Shown: positions 40,961-52,422, numbered from the stretch's first letter. The stretch is DNA of 64,000 bases from Streptomyces sp. TP-A0356 (GCF_001417775.1 NZ_BBZJ01000013.1:362427-426426), one strand, 5' to 3'. Translations and numbers: made by a program. Notes: generated by a model from the sequence alone, not told the origin.

Positions 40961-41806
40961 TCAGCGCGGCGACACCACAGCCCCCAGCAACCCGGGGCCG
41001 GTATGCGCACCGATCACCGCCCCGACCTCGCTCACATGCAGATCGGCCAGCCCGGGCACCCGTGCGCGCAGGCGGTCCGCGAGCGCCGACGCCCGCTCGG
41101 GAGCGGCGAGATGGTGGACCGCGATGTCGACCTTCTCACTGCCCGCGCGCTCGGCCACGAGCTCCTCCAGGCGGGCGATCGCCTTGGACGCCGTACGCAC
41201 CTTCTCCAGCAACTCGATCCGGCCGTCGTCCAGTTGCAGCAGTGGCTTCACCGCGAGCGCCGAGCCCAGCAGCGCCTGCGCGGCCCCGATCCGGCCGCCC
41301 CGGCGCAGATAGTCGAGGGTGTCGACATAGAAGTAGGCGGAGGTGTCCGCGGCCCGCTTCTCCGCCGCCGTGACCGCCTCGTCGACGGTGCCGCCCGCCT
41401 CCGCTGCCTCTGCGGCGGCCAGCGCGCAGAAGCCGAGGGCCATCGCGACCATCCCCGTGTCCACCACCCGCACCGGCACGGGCGCCTCGCGCCCGGCGAG
41501 CACCGCCGCGTCGTACGTGCCCGAGAACTCGGAGGAGAGGTGCAGCGAGACGATGCCGCTCACCCCCGTCTCGGCGACCTTGCGGTAGGTCTCGGCGAAG
41601 AGCTCGGGGCTGGGCCGTGACGTGGTCACAGGCCGTCGCTTCTGCAAGGCCTGGGCCAGGGAGCGGGCCGAGATCTCGGTGCCCTCCTCCAGCGCCTGGT
41701 CGCCCAGGACCACGGTCAGCGGCACCGCGGTGATGCCGTGGCGCTCCATCGTCCGCGGCGGCAGGTAGGCCGTTGAATCGGTGACGATCGCGACATGGCG
41801 GGACAT
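40961..41806 (-). CDS. DegV family fatty-acid-binding protein
   Basis: 281 residues. N-terminal IVTDSTAYLPP and the later TTSRPSP and SSEFSGTY motifs belong to DegV proteins, which bind fatty acids; related FakB proteins present them to a kinase. No FakA-type kinase gene is in the window. ATG 41806 fits the family start. Confidence 0.92.
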   Translation of the reverse strand: MSRHVAIVTDSTAYLPPRTMERHGITAVPLTVVLGDQALEEGTEISARSLAQALQKRRPVTTSRPSPELFAETYRKVAETGVSGIVSLHLSSEFSGTYDAAVLAGREAPVPVRVVDTGMVAMALGFCALAAAEAAEAGGTVDEAVTAAEKRAADTSAYFYVDTLDYLRRGGRIGAAQALLGSALAVKPLLQLDDGRIELLEKVRTASKAIARLEELVAERAGSEKVDIAVHHLAAPERASALADRLRARVPGLADLHVSEVGAVIGAHTGPGLLGAVVSPR

Positions 41807-41878
41807 GAGCTGGAGGTTACCTGCCGGAACCCACGGGTGGCAGCCCGGCCCCTCCGACCTGCCCCCACCTTGGCGAGA

Positions 41879-42616
41879 TCATGGGGTGCTCTCGGGGCGG
41901 GTCTTCCTCTGCCAGGGGTACACCGGCCGCTGCCCGGGCGGGGTGATGGCGGGCCTGCTCGGCTCCTGGGGCGCACGGGGCTCCGGCGTCTCCCGCCAGG
42001 TCCGGCCTCCGGCGGCCGCTCCCTCGGGGGCCGGCGCGTCCGGCCAGGCGGCGGTGGGCGACGCCGACTGCTCCTTGGTCCAGTGGCGCAACGCGCCTGC
42101 CTCCACGTCGATCTGGGCGCTCAGCGCGTCCAGGTCGTCCTCCGCGAACCGGCGTGCCCTGTCGTGTGCCGCCCAGCGCAGCGAGTCCGCCGACCGTGTG
42201 ATCCGCTCGGTGCGCCCGCGCAGTTCGGGCAGCCGGGAGACCAGCGCCTGCCGGTCCGGCTCGGCCTCCAGGCGCCTGAGTTCGGCGTCCAATTCGTATC
42301 CGTGCGCGCTGAGGCGCTGGAAGAGGCCCAGCGACTCCCTCAGCGACTCGTCCTCGGTGACGCCCGCGTGCAGCGCCTCCTGTGTGGCGCGCATCGAGGT
42401 GCGCAGCGTCAGACGGAGCTGGGCGAGCTCGCCCGCCGGTCCGGGCTGAGTGAGGGTCCTGGCGCGCAAGGTGGTGTCCTCGACGGTGCGGCGGGCCTGC
42501 GCGATCGTGCGGTCCACGCCGCGTTTGGCCGCGCCGACCGCCCTCACCGTCGCATACACCCCGAGCACGACGCACAGCACGAACAGGAGCGCGATGACGG
42601 TCAAGACGGCTTCCAC
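41879..42616 (-). CDS. Membrane-anchored coiled-coil protein of unknown function
   Basis: 245 residues from GTG 42616, chosen because GGAGGAGGAG lies six nt upstream. One N-terminal membrane segment (AVLTVIALLFVLCVVLGVYA), then long charged helices rich in Arg/Glu/Leu, and a Pro-rich tail ending RPVYPWQRKTRPESTP. The shape suggests an inner-membrane protein with a cytosolic coiled coil. It is conserved-looking but I do not recognise it. Confidence 0.75.
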   Translation of the reverse strand: MEAVLTVIALLFVLCVVLGVYATVRAVGAAKRGVDRTIAQARRTVEDTTLRARTLTQPGPAGELAQLRLTLRTSMRATQEALHAGVTEDESLRESLGLFQRLSAHGYELDAELRRLEAEPDRQALVSRLPELRGRTERITRSADSLRWAAHDRARRFAEDDLDALSAQIDVEAGALRHWTKEQSASPTAAWPDAPAPEGAAAGGRTWRETPEPRAPQEPSRPAITPPGQRPVYPWQRKTRPESTP

Positions 42617-42779
42617 GACGCTCCTCCTCCGGCCGGCCACGGCTGCTGCACCGCTCTCCCACGGTAAACGCAACGGACAGGTCCAGGGTTCCGAAAGAAC
42701 CCCGAACCTGCCCGTAGGGGACTACCCCGACATCGACGTCACCGGCCCACAGCCCACACCGGCGGGCCGACCGCGACCG

Positions 42780-45659
<2,880 letters not shown>

Positions 45660-45700
45660 GATCCTCAAAGCTCCATCGATCGTCTCTGCCGGCGGAAATG

Positions 45701-45724
45701 AAAAATCCCCTCGCACAGGAGGGG
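45701..45724 (-). terminator. Attenuator terminator in the leuS leader
   Basis: On the coding strand CCCCTC-CTGTGC-GAGGGG is followed by ATTTTT: a 6 bp GC stem with a U run, a classical intrinsic terminator of a kind rare in this genome. It ends 42 nt before the leuS start codon and begins 48 nt after the leader peptide stop. Confidence 0.85.
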
Positions 45725-45738
45725 ACGCCGCGCCGATT

Positions 45739-45766
45739 CCGACCATCCGATGCACCCGGTGGTCGG
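45739..45766 (-). promoter_or_regulatory. Stem between leader peptide and terminator
   Basis: 7 bp arms CCGACCA and TGGTCGG with a 14 nt loop. The stem lies 7 nt after the leader stop codon, where a pause or competing hairpin of an attenuator would be expected. Confidence 0.6.
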
Positions 45767-45772
45767 GACTGA

Positions 45773-45811
45773 TCAGCGCGGCTCGCTAAGCAGAAGGCGT
45801 ACGGCACGCAT
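45773..45811 (-). CDS. leuS leader peptide, [12 protein letters not shown]
   Basis: 12-codon reading frame with three consecutive Leu codons (CTT CTG CTT), two of them CTT, a very rare codon in high-GC genomes. Stalling at these codons when charged tRNA-Leu is short would alter folding of the RNA before the terminator. Start ATG 45811. Translation is inferred from position and codon content. Confidence 0.75.
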   Translation of the reverse strand: MRAVRLLLSEPR

Positions 45812-45964
45812 GGCGACAGGGTACCGCAGCGCCCGAGTGCGCCGCGACGGACCTTCCGGGGGCGCACTCCGGGCGGACCGAACTGAACCCAACACCGGGC
45901 GGAGCCGTACTCAGACTCCGACGGCCGGCTTGTGAAGGTCTCGAAAAGCTGAACAAGGTTCAAA

Positions 45965-45981
45965 TGTTACTTCGCGTAACA
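45965..45981. promoter_or_regulatory. Inverted repeat TGTTAC-N5-GTAACA
   Basis: Perfect 6 bp arms, AT-rich, in the divergent region between leuS and the redox module, about 140 nt before the cytochrome-like gene. It could be a repressor site; the factor is unknown. Confidence 0.4.
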
Positions 45982-46119
45982 GCAGCTACTCGGACATCGC
46001 AGCCACTCCGTTGCCCTTTGATAACAACGCAATAACTCAAACGCCGTACCGCTCGGTTTGGAGAGACCTAAAGTGCGGCAGCGGGACCGCCTTCCCGAAA
46101 CTGTTCGGAGTTGCCCCCC

Positions 46120-47433
46120 ATGAACCCTCGACGTAGTAACAGCTCGCTCCCCAAGCCGGGCCGATCGGCCTACGGCATGGCGACGGCTGTGATGCTGCTG
46201 CTGATACCCGTCATCGTGCTGGCCGGCGGGAACGCAGTCCGGGACTTCCTCAACTTCGGCGCCGGCGTGCTGTCGCTGGTCGCCCTGTCCTGCTCGGTGA
46301 TCTGGGGCCTGGTCGCGACCGACCGGCTGTTCCTCAACACACGCCAGCGCATCGTCGCGCAGGCCGTGCACCGCACGACCGCCATCGCGTCGGTCGCCTT
46401 CCTGCTGCTGCATGTCACGGTCAAGCTCGCGCTCGACCACACCCAACTGGTCGCCGCGCTGATCCCCTTCAGCCTCGGCGTCACCGGCTCGGCGGGCCTC
46501 ATCGGCCTCGGCTCCGCGGCCGGCCTGCTGATGATCTTCACGGCCGTCACCGGCGCCCTGCGCGGCGCCTTCGCCTCCCCGGCGCCCGTCGCCGCGCGCT
46601 GGCGCGCGATGCACATGCTGGCCTACCCGGCCTGGTGCTGCGCCCTGGTGCACGGGCTCTACGCGGGGCGCCAGGCCAAGCCGATCTTCGTCATCCTGTA
46701 CAGCCTCTGCCTGATCGGTGTCATGGCCGCCCTGGCGCTGCGCAGCGCCCCCCGCCCCTTCAAGCGCAAGGTCGCCGACCGGATCGTCGCCGTCCTGGGC
46801 ACCGAGAACCGGTTCGGACGCGAGGGGCTGGAGGAGAGCCGGGCCCGCAACGCCGAGGCCGCCGCCCTCCCGGGCTACGAGGCGCGCTCGGAGGGCCGTG
46901 GCAGGGCCGAGGAGGGCCTGATCCCGCCCCAGCCCTCCTCGTCCTTCTACGAGACCCCCGGGGCCCGCACCATGGCCCCGGAGCCCGGCAACGGCTTCGC
47001 GGCCGCCTACCGGGCCGTCTCGGCCACCCCGCGCGAGCAGACCCCGATGATGCCCGACGCGACCCAGCGCATGGATCTGCCGATGGACACGCAGCCCACG
47101 GAGGCGTTCCCGCGCGTCGACGGCTCAGGCAGCACCTCGGGCAGCTGGCCGATCCCGTCGCCGCCGCCCGTCGGCGAGGCGCCCCCGTCCTCGTACGACC
47201 CGCTCAACGACACCGGATACACCATCCCGGCCTATGGCAACCCGGGATACAACGGATACGGCGCGAGTGAGATGTACGACACGGGTGAGACGAACACGCC
47301 CTACGGGACGTACAACTCGAACAACACGTACAACAGCGGTCCCGCGACGGAAACGCTGCCCGGCGCGTACGACACGTACGACACGCCGGGGGCGGGCGAA
47401 CCCTGGAACGCGCCTTCCGGAGGCTTTAAGTGA
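46120..47433 (+). CDS. Ferric-reductase-like b-type cytochrome membrane protein
   Basis: 437 residues with about six membrane helices in the first 220. Two helices carry spaced His pairs: His84-x13-His98 and His165-x12-His178. This is the heme-ligation pattern of ferric reductases and NADPH oxidases, so two b hemes across the membrane are likely. The cytosolic C-terminus (from about 225) is long, disordered and rich in Pro, Tyr, Gly and Asn. Start ATG 46120 has GGAG about 10 nt upstream. Its TGA overlaps the GTG start of the next gene, so the two proteins are probably made together and may exchange electrons. Confidence 0.82.
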   Translation: MNPRRSNSSLPKPGRSAYGMATAVMLLLIPVIVLAGGNAVRDFLNFGAGVLSLVALSCSVIWGLVATDRLFLNTRQRIVAQAVHRTTAIASVAFLLLHVTVKLALDHTQLVAALIPFSLGVTGSAGLIGLGSAAGLLMIFTAVTGALRGAFASPAPVAARWRAMHMLAYPAWCCALVHGLYAGRQAKPIFVILYSLCLIGVMAALALRSAPRPFKRKVADRIVAVLGTENRFGREGLEESRARNAEAAALPGYEARSEGRGRAEEGLIPPQPSSSFYETPGARTMAPEPGNGFAAAYRAVSATPREQTPMMPDATQRMDLPMDTQPTEAFPRVDGSGSTSGSWPIPSPPPVGEAPPSSYDPLNDTGYTIPAYGNPGYNGYGASEMYDTGETNTPYGTYNSNNTYNSGPATETLPGAYDTYDTPGAGEPWNAPSGGFK

Positions 47434-49046
47434 ACGAGGCCCTGCCCGACGTCCCAGAAGTCCGCGTGGTCGGGCTTCCGCAGCTCACGTCGGGCTTCGA
47501 CCTTGTCGAGAGACTCGACCTGCCCATGCACCTCAAGGTGCACGGCCCGCTGGAGCCGATGGGCGGCGAGCAGCTCGCACAGCTGGCCGAGCAGATCTCC
47601 CTGAAGGGGCGGGGTGGCGCCGGCTTCCCCTTCCACAAGAAGCTGCGGTCGGTCGCCGAGTCGGCGATCCGCCGCGGCATCCGGCCGGTGGTCGTCGTCA
47701 ACGGCAGCGAGGACGAGCCCGCCTGCCGCAAGGACACGGTGCTGATCAACCGTGCCCCGCACCTCATTCTGGACGGCGCCCTGCTGGTCGCCGAGGCCCT
47801 GGGCGCCCGCACCCTCGTGGTCGGCGTGACCCGCGCCTCCACGGAGCGGTCGATGGAGCAGGCGCTCGCCGAGCGGGGGCTGAGCAACCGGCGCGGAGCG
47901 CCGATACGCGCGCGTGTGCAGCGCAACCCGGTCCGCATGGTCACCGGCGCCGCCGCGTCGCTGATCCGTTCCATCGACGGCGGTCCCGCGATTCCGCCGG
48001 GCCGCAAGATCAGCGCCTCGCAGAGCGGCGTCGGCGGCGCGCCGACGCTGCTGTCGAACGCCGAGACGTTCGCCCAGCTCGCGATCGCCGCGCGCATCGG
48101 CGCCGAGCGCTACCGCAACACCGGCCTGTACGACGAGCCCGGCACCGTCATGCTCACCGTCTCCGGCGCGGTCAACCGCCCCATGGTGATCGAGGTCCCG
48201 ACGGGCGTGCCGCTGCGGTACGTGCTCCAGCTGGCCGGCGCCCCACCGGTCCCCCAGGGCGTGCTGACCGGCGGCTACCACGGCAAATGGATCGACGCGG
48301 CGACGGTCAACGAGGCGATCGTCTCGCGCAACTCCCTGGACGCCGTCGGCGGCTCCCTCGGCGCCGGCGCGATCCTGCCCATCAGCCAGGAGACCTGCCC
48401 GCTGGGCGAGTCCCTGCGGGTGGCCAAGTGGCTGGCGGAGGAGAGCGCCGGCCAGTGCGGCCCCTGCTACCTCGGCCTGCCCGCCGCGGCCCGCGGCATG
48501 GAGGACATCCTCAACGGCGGCGGTCCCGCCGCTCTGGAAGCCCTCAAGCAGGTCGCCAAGGCCGTGAAGAAGCGCGGTGCGTGTTCGCACCCGGACGGCT
48601 CGGCGATGTTCCTGGAATCGTGCATCAAGGCCTTCACGGACGACCTGGCCGCACACGTCCTCGGCAACGGCTGCGGCAGGCCCGTGGAGGGCGTGCTGCC
48701 GCTCTTCGAGGACGGCCGGGCCCCCACCGGCATCCCGGGCGGCGGCCAGGCCGAGCCCGAGGCGGGCGCCAGCCGCCAGAAGATCTTCGTCGACTGGACG
48801 CTGTGCCGCGGCCACGGCCTGTGCGCGGACATCCTCCCGGAGGTCTTCGAACTGGGCGCCGACGGCTTCCCCACGGTCGCCCAGGCGTCGGTGCCCCTGT
48901 ACGCGGAGGCGAAGGCGCTGCGGGCCGTGCGCCGCTGCCCCGCGCTCGCGCTGCGGATCGAGGAGGACACCCGGTCCGGCCCGCCGTCCCGCAACAACCT
49001 GCCCGTGCTGTCGCAGGGCCGCGGACGCCGCGCTCTGGGCCGCTGA
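47430..49046 (+). CDS. NuoF-like Fe-S flavoprotein with C-terminal ferredoxin domain
   Basis: 538 residues. Resembles the 51 kDa NADH-binding subunit of complex I: GRGGAGFPFHKK (60-69, FMN/NADH loop), NGSEDEPACRKD (91-102), an SLBB region and a cluster domain. The cluster motif reads ESAGQCGPC, so the first Cys of the usual SCGxCxPC is Ala340; Cys343, Cys346 and Cys385 remain. A C-terminal ferredoxin domain has CRGHGLC (Cys459, 465) and RRCP (Cys503), a His-containing pattern seen in single-cluster actinomycete ferredoxins. GTGA overlap with the cytochrome gene. Confidence 0.85.
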   Translation: MNEALPDVPEVRVVGLPQLTSGFDLVERLDLPMHLKVHGPLEPMGGEQLAQLAEQISLKGRGGAGFPFHKKLRSVAESAIRRGIRPVVVVNGSEDEPACRKDTVLINRAPHLILDGALLVAEALGARTLVVGVTRASTERSMEQALAERGLSNRRGAPIRARVQRNPVRMVTGAAASLIRSIDGGPAIPPGRKISASQSGVGGAPTLLSNAETFAQLAIAARIGAERYRNTGLYDEPGTVMLTVSGAVNRPMVIEVPTGVPLRYVLQLAGAPPVPQGVLTGGYHGKWIDAATVNEAIVSRNSLDAVGGSLGAGAILPISQETCPLGESLRVAKWLAEESAGQCGPCYLGLPAAARGMEDILNGGGPAALEALKQVAKAVKKRGACSHPDGSAMFLESCIKAFTDDLAAHVLGNGCGRPVEGVLPLFEDGRAPTGIPGGGQAEPEAGASRQKIFVDWTLCRGHGLCADILPEVFELGADGFPTVAQASVPLYAEAKALRAVRRCPALALRIEEDTRSGPPSRNNLPVLSQGRGRRALGR

Positions 49047-49053
49047 GCACACG

Positions 49054-49087
49054 GACGGCGGGTCGCCCGGAAGGGCGGCCCGCCGTC
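49054..49087 (+). terminator. Terminator after the redox module
   Basis: 15 bp arms GACGGCGGGTCGCCC and GGGCGGCCCGCCGTC, one wobble mismatch, 4 nt GGAA loop, 8 nt past the stop codon, followed by CTGCTTCTTCGCTTCTT. Confidence 0.85.
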
Positions 49088-49159
49088 TGCTTCTTCGCTT
49101 CTTCGCGCAGATACGCCGAAAGCGGTCCATCCCATCGGATGAACCGCCTTCAAGTTCTG

Positions 49160-49232
49160 TGGAGCTAAGGAGAATTGAACTCCTGACCTCCTGCATGCCA
49201 TGCAGGCGCTCTACCAACTGAGCTATAGCCCC
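49160..49232 (-). tRNA. tRNA-Ala (GGC), copy 1
   Basis: 73 nt cloverleaf read on the minus strand: acceptor GGGGCTA/TAGCTCC with the G3-U70 pair that marks alanine tRNA, anticodon stem CCTGC/GCAGG, loop ATGGCAT with anticodon GGC, T arm AGGAG-TTCAATT-CTCCT, discriminator A73. CCA is not encoded. GCC is the main Ala codon here. An identical second copy lies 3.26 kb away. Confidence 0.97.
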
Positions 49233-49389
49233 TTGCGGTGTTCCGCCCGGTCCTCCCGGCGGCGACGCCAACATTACACGGTCCACCGGGTGGAACACCA
49301 AATCGTTTCCGTTCCGCACGGACACTTCCGTTCCGCACGGACACGGGGCTGACGTCGGGCTTCGCGCCCGTGTCCGGTCGGTCCCCGGG

Positions 49390-49623
49390 TCAGGCCGTGG
49401 CGAACGAGTAGAAGCGTTTGAGCGTGCAGTGCTCGTCGAGCAGACGGCCGTAGATCGGCTCGCCCTCCAGCTCCCGATACGTCTCGATCGGGTCGCCTTT
49501 TATGATCAGCGCCCGTGCGCACTCCTCGCACCAGTACTGGTAGTCGGGGTTGACCGGTTCCATGTCACGGACGATCGGCGTGCCACTGCCGCACCAGTCG
49601 CACTTCCGCCTGTGTGCACCCAT
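49390..49623 (-). CDS. Small zinc-ribbon protein, 77 residues
   Basis: Two CxxC pairs, CDWCGSG near 8-14 and YWCEECARAL near 30-40, suggest one zinc ribbon; the tail EHCTLKRFYSFATA has another Cys. Start ATG 49623 is only 3 nt after the upstream zinc-ribbon gene, with GGAG about 8 nt ahead. Actinomycetes carry a DUF5318-like family of similar size; that match is a guess. Confidence 0.75.
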   Translation of the reverse strand: MGAHRRKCDWCGSGTPIVRDMEPVNPDYQYWCEECARALIIKGDPIETYRELEGEPIYGRLLDEHCTLKRFYSFATA

Positions 49624-49626
49624 CGA

Positions 49627-49800
49627 TCAGCTCCAGCTGTGGCCGCAGGCCGTGCACACGTAGGAAATGCCACCGTTGTCGCCGAGGACCTGGGCGACGT
49701 GGGCCGAGCCGCAGGAAGGGCAGTCGAGGAAGGCGGCAGTTTTACGTGCCACCGCCACTGCGAGGAGATCATGGACCTCCCCGCGGATGCTCGCAGGCAT
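49627..49800 (-). CDS. Small zinc-ribbon protein, 57 residues
   Basis: Reads MPASIRGEVHDLLAVAVARK, then CPSC and CTAC pairs 20 residues apart, ending GHSWS. The two CxxC pairs form a rubredoxin-like zinc ribbon, as found in transcription or nucleic acid proteins. Start ATG 49800 has GGGAGGGAG about 6 nt upstream. The next gene starts 3 nt after the stop, so these form a two-gene unit. It is short and easily missed. Confidence 0.8.
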   Translation of the reverse strand: MPASIRGEVHDLLAVAVARKTAAFLDCPSCGSAHVAQVLGDNGGISYVCTACGHSWS

Positions 49801-49869
49801 CGCTACTCCCTCCCGTCGGGCCGCGCCCCCTTCCGGCCGTTTGATTCTGCCACGGCCGGACCAATACGG

Positions 49870-51339
49870 TCAGCGACGCCTTCGTACCAGTCCGGACACG
49901 GCACCCAGCGTGGCCGTCGCGGCCAGGGCGTACATGCACACGAGGAGCGCGTCCGAAGAGGTATACGCCCCGGGGGCCCCAAGTGACTCAAGCCGGTTCA
50001 GGAAGAGTGTGCCGAAGACCGCGACACCGATCAGCTGACCGAGCTGGGTGACCGTCGCGAGCAGTCCGCTGGCGTCCGCCGCGTCTTCTGGCCGCACGGT
50101 GGCCAGGGCCCCGGTCAGGGTGGGGCTGAAACCGAGTGCCAGGCCCACGCCGACGCCCGTGAGCGCCCCGTACAGCCACGGGCCGCCATGGCCCCCGCCG
50201 TGCAGCGTCCAGCCCACGCCGGCCACGGAGAGCGCGGCGAGCGCGAACCCGCCCGGGACCAGCACCGGTTGCCAGGAGGCCGGCCACGCCCGCCAGGTCA
50301 GACCGACCAGCCCGAAGACCACGGCGGTCGGCGCGAAGGTCAGACCGGCCCGCAGGGCGCTGTCACCGAGGCCACCCTGGATGTGCAGGGTGAGCGAGAA
50401 CAGGAAGCCCGCGTTGACCGCCATCACCGCCAGCAGCCGGACGACCGCCAGAGCGATGCCGGGATGGCGCAGCACCCTCGGCGCGATCAGCGGCGCGCCG
50501 CCGCGCCGGGCGAGCCGGGACTCGTAACCGCAGAACACGGCGAAGACCACCGCGGCCGCGCTGAGGCACAGCCAGGACCACAGCGGCCAGCCCTCCTGCT
50601 GGCCGAGCACGAGCGGCACGGTCAGCAGGGAGACGGCGCAGCCGAGCAGCGCCAGGCCGGGCAGATCGAGTCGGCGCGAGCGCTCCGGGGCGTGTACCTC
50701 GTCGCGCGGCAGAACGCGGCTTCCGACGGCCAGGAGGACCAGGCCGACGGGGACGTTCACGAGGAACACCGGACGCCAGCCCGTGCCGAAGAGGTCGGCG
50801 CTGACCAGGACGCCGCCCAGCACCTGCCCGGCGGCGGCACCGGTGGCGAGGACGGCGGAGTAGGCGCCGAGCGCCCTCGCCCGTGCCTCGCCCGTGAAGT
50901 GACGCTGGATCAGGCTGAGTACCTGCGGGATCATCACGGCCGAACCGGCGCCCTGCACCAGCCGGAAGGCGATCAACTGCCCCGTGTCCGAGGCCAGTCC
51001 GCAGGCCAGCGATGCGGTCGTGAACAGCGCGAGTCCGGCGAGGTGGACCCTGCGGTGGCCGAGCAGGTCGCCGAGGCGCGCGCCGGTGATCAGCAGGACG
51101 GCGTACGTGATGGAGTATCCGGCGACCACCAGTTGCAGACCGGCTCCGGTCGCGTGGAGCCCGGAACCGATCGTGGGCACCGCGACGTTCACGATGAAGA
51201 CGTCGAGCAGGGCCATGAACTGCGCCGTGAGCACCACGGCGAGCAGCCGCCCGGGGCGATTGTCAGTGGCGGGGGTTCTACTGGTCACAGGAGGAGTCGC
51301 GGGAGCCGGACCGGGGCCCGCAGCGGTTGTCGTCGTCAT
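49870..51339 (-). CDS. MFS drug efflux transporter, DHA2 (EmrB/QacA) type
   Basis: 489 residues, 14 expected membrane helices. Motif A-like GARLGDLLGHRRV and the DHA2 signature in the fifth helix region (VLATGAAAGQVLGGVLVS) are present; ALLDVFIVNVAVPTIG in helix 1 is typical of the group. Start ATG 51339; a Thr/Pro-rich 30-residue N-tail precedes helix 1. Divergent from the XRE regulator, 125 nt apart, which probably controls it. Confidence 0.93.
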   Translation of the reverse strand: MTTTTAAGPGPAPATPPVTSRTPATDNRPGRLLAVVLTAQFMALLDVFIVNVAVPTIGSGLHATGAGLQLVVAGYSITYAVLLITGARLGDLLGHRRVHLAGLALFTTASLACGLASDTGQLIAFRLVQGAGSAVMIPQVLSLIQRHFTGEARARALGAYSAVLATGAAAGQVLGGVLVSADLFGTGWRPVFLVNVPVGLVLLAVGSRVLPRDEVHAPERSRRLDLPGLALLGCAVSLLTVPLVLGQQEGWPLWSWLCLSAAAVVFAVFCGYESRLARRGGAPLIAPRVLRHPGIALAVVRLLAVMAVNAGFLFSLTLHIQGGLGDSALRAGLTFAPTAVVFGLVGLTWRAWPASWQPVLVPGGFALAALSVAGVGWTLHGGGHGGPWLYGALTGVGVGLALGFSPTLTGALATVRPEDAADASGLLATVTQLGQLIGVAVFGTLFLNRLESLGAPGAYTSSDALLVCMYALAATATLGAVSGLVRRRR

Positions 51340-51464
51340 GGCTTCGAGCCTGGCGACGACCGGATACGGGTAACGAGAGCCCACCGATGCTGGTACTGAC
51401 AGCACCTGGCAGCGGCCGGCTCCGGGACCGACGATGGACGACGGGGACGACGGGGGACTTGACG

Positions 51465-52343
51465 ATGACGACGACACAGCGCCGCAGGCCGGAGCTGGCC
51501 GCCTTCCTGCGCAGCAGGCGGGCCCGGGTGACCCCCGCCGACGTGGGCATGCCGCCGGGGCTGCGGCGCCGGACACCGGGTCTGCGCCGAGAGGAGGTGG
51601 CGCAGCTGTCCGGCGTGGGCGTCACCTGGTACACCTGGCTCGAACAGGGGCGTCCCATCAACGCGTCGCCGCAGGTCCTGGACGCGGTGGCTCGCACCCT
51701 GCGCCTGGACCGACCGGAGCGCGAGCACCTGTACCACTTGGCGGAGGTGCCCTACGACCACGGCCCGGAGGGGCTGGCGCGGCGGGTCGGCCCGGAGATC
51801 CAGACCATCATCGACGCCCTCGACCCGTATCCGGCGGCCGTCTACAACTCGCGCTACGACGTCCTCGCCACCAACCCCGCCTACAGCGACCTGTATCAGC
51901 TGCCGGCGATACGGGACCTCGGCGTGCCCAACGTGCTGTGGACGCTGTTCGCGGTGTCCGAGGAGGCCTGCCCGGTGCGGCACCGGGACCGCGAGCTGCC
52001 GTTGATGGTGGCCACCCTGCGTTCCGCGTACGGCAGACACGCGGGCGAGCCGGCCTGGGAGGACTTCATACGCAGGCTGTCGGCGGCCAGCGAGTACTTC
52101 GCCGCGCTGTGGGCGAGCGGCGAGGTGGTCCCACCGGGATCGCGGGTGAAGGCGTTCCGCCATGAAGCGGTGGGCGAACTACGGATGACCTCGGTGTCGC
52201 TGTCGATCAACGGAATGCCGGAGTGCCGGATCGTGACGTACACGCCGGAGGACGCGGACACGCGGAAGAAGGTGGCTCTGCTCCGGGAGCGGAGGCAGCG
52301 GCTGTGGCCGCCGTCCGACATGGCGCCGGTCGATGTGATGTGA
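51465..52343 (+). CDS. XRE family regulator with MmyB-type ligand domain
   Basis: 292 residues. The N-terminal helix-turn-helix is of the cro/cI type (FLRSRRARVTPADVGMP, LRREEVAQLSGVGVTWYTWL), followed by the MmyB-like ligand region (YPAAVYNSRYDVLATNPAY). Such regulators often control a divergent transporter or oxidoreductase. Start ATG 51465 has GGGGGA about 8 nt upstream. Confidence 0.93.
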   Translation: MTTTQRRRPELAAFLRSRRARVTPADVGMPPGLRRRTPGLRREEVAQLSGVGVTWYTWLEQGRPINASPQVLDAVARTLRLDRPEREHLYHLAEVPYDHGPEGLARRVGPEIQTIIDALDPYPAAVYNSRYDVLATNPAYSDLYQLPAIRDLGVPNVLWTLFAVSEEACPVRHRDRELPLMVATLRSAYGRHAGEPAWEDFIRRLSAASEYFAALWASGEVVPPGSRVKAFRHEAVGELRMTSVSLSINGMPECRIVTYTPEDADTRKKVALLRERRQRLWPPSDMAPVDVM

Positions 52344-52357
52344 GACACACGGAAACG

Positions 52358-52389
52358 AAGAATCCCGCCCCTGCGGGACGGGATCTTCT
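52358..52389 (+). terminator. Terminator after the XRE gene
   Basis: Arms GAAGAATCCCG and CGGGATCTTC, nearly complementary, around CCCCTGCGGGA; 15 nt past the stop codon, with T-rich TGTCGATCTTTG following. Confidence 0.6.
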
Positions 52390-52422
52390 GTCGATCTTTG
52401 ACAACTCAAGAGTGTCGATCTG

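Larger units (their letters stand above)
45660..46119. other. Divergent regulatory region leuS / redox module
   Basis: 460 nt between two divergent starts. It holds the leuS attenuator (45701-45811), the inverted repeat above and an AT-richer stretch near 46015-46065 that probably carries the promoter for the redox genes. No further gene was found. Confidence 0.6.
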
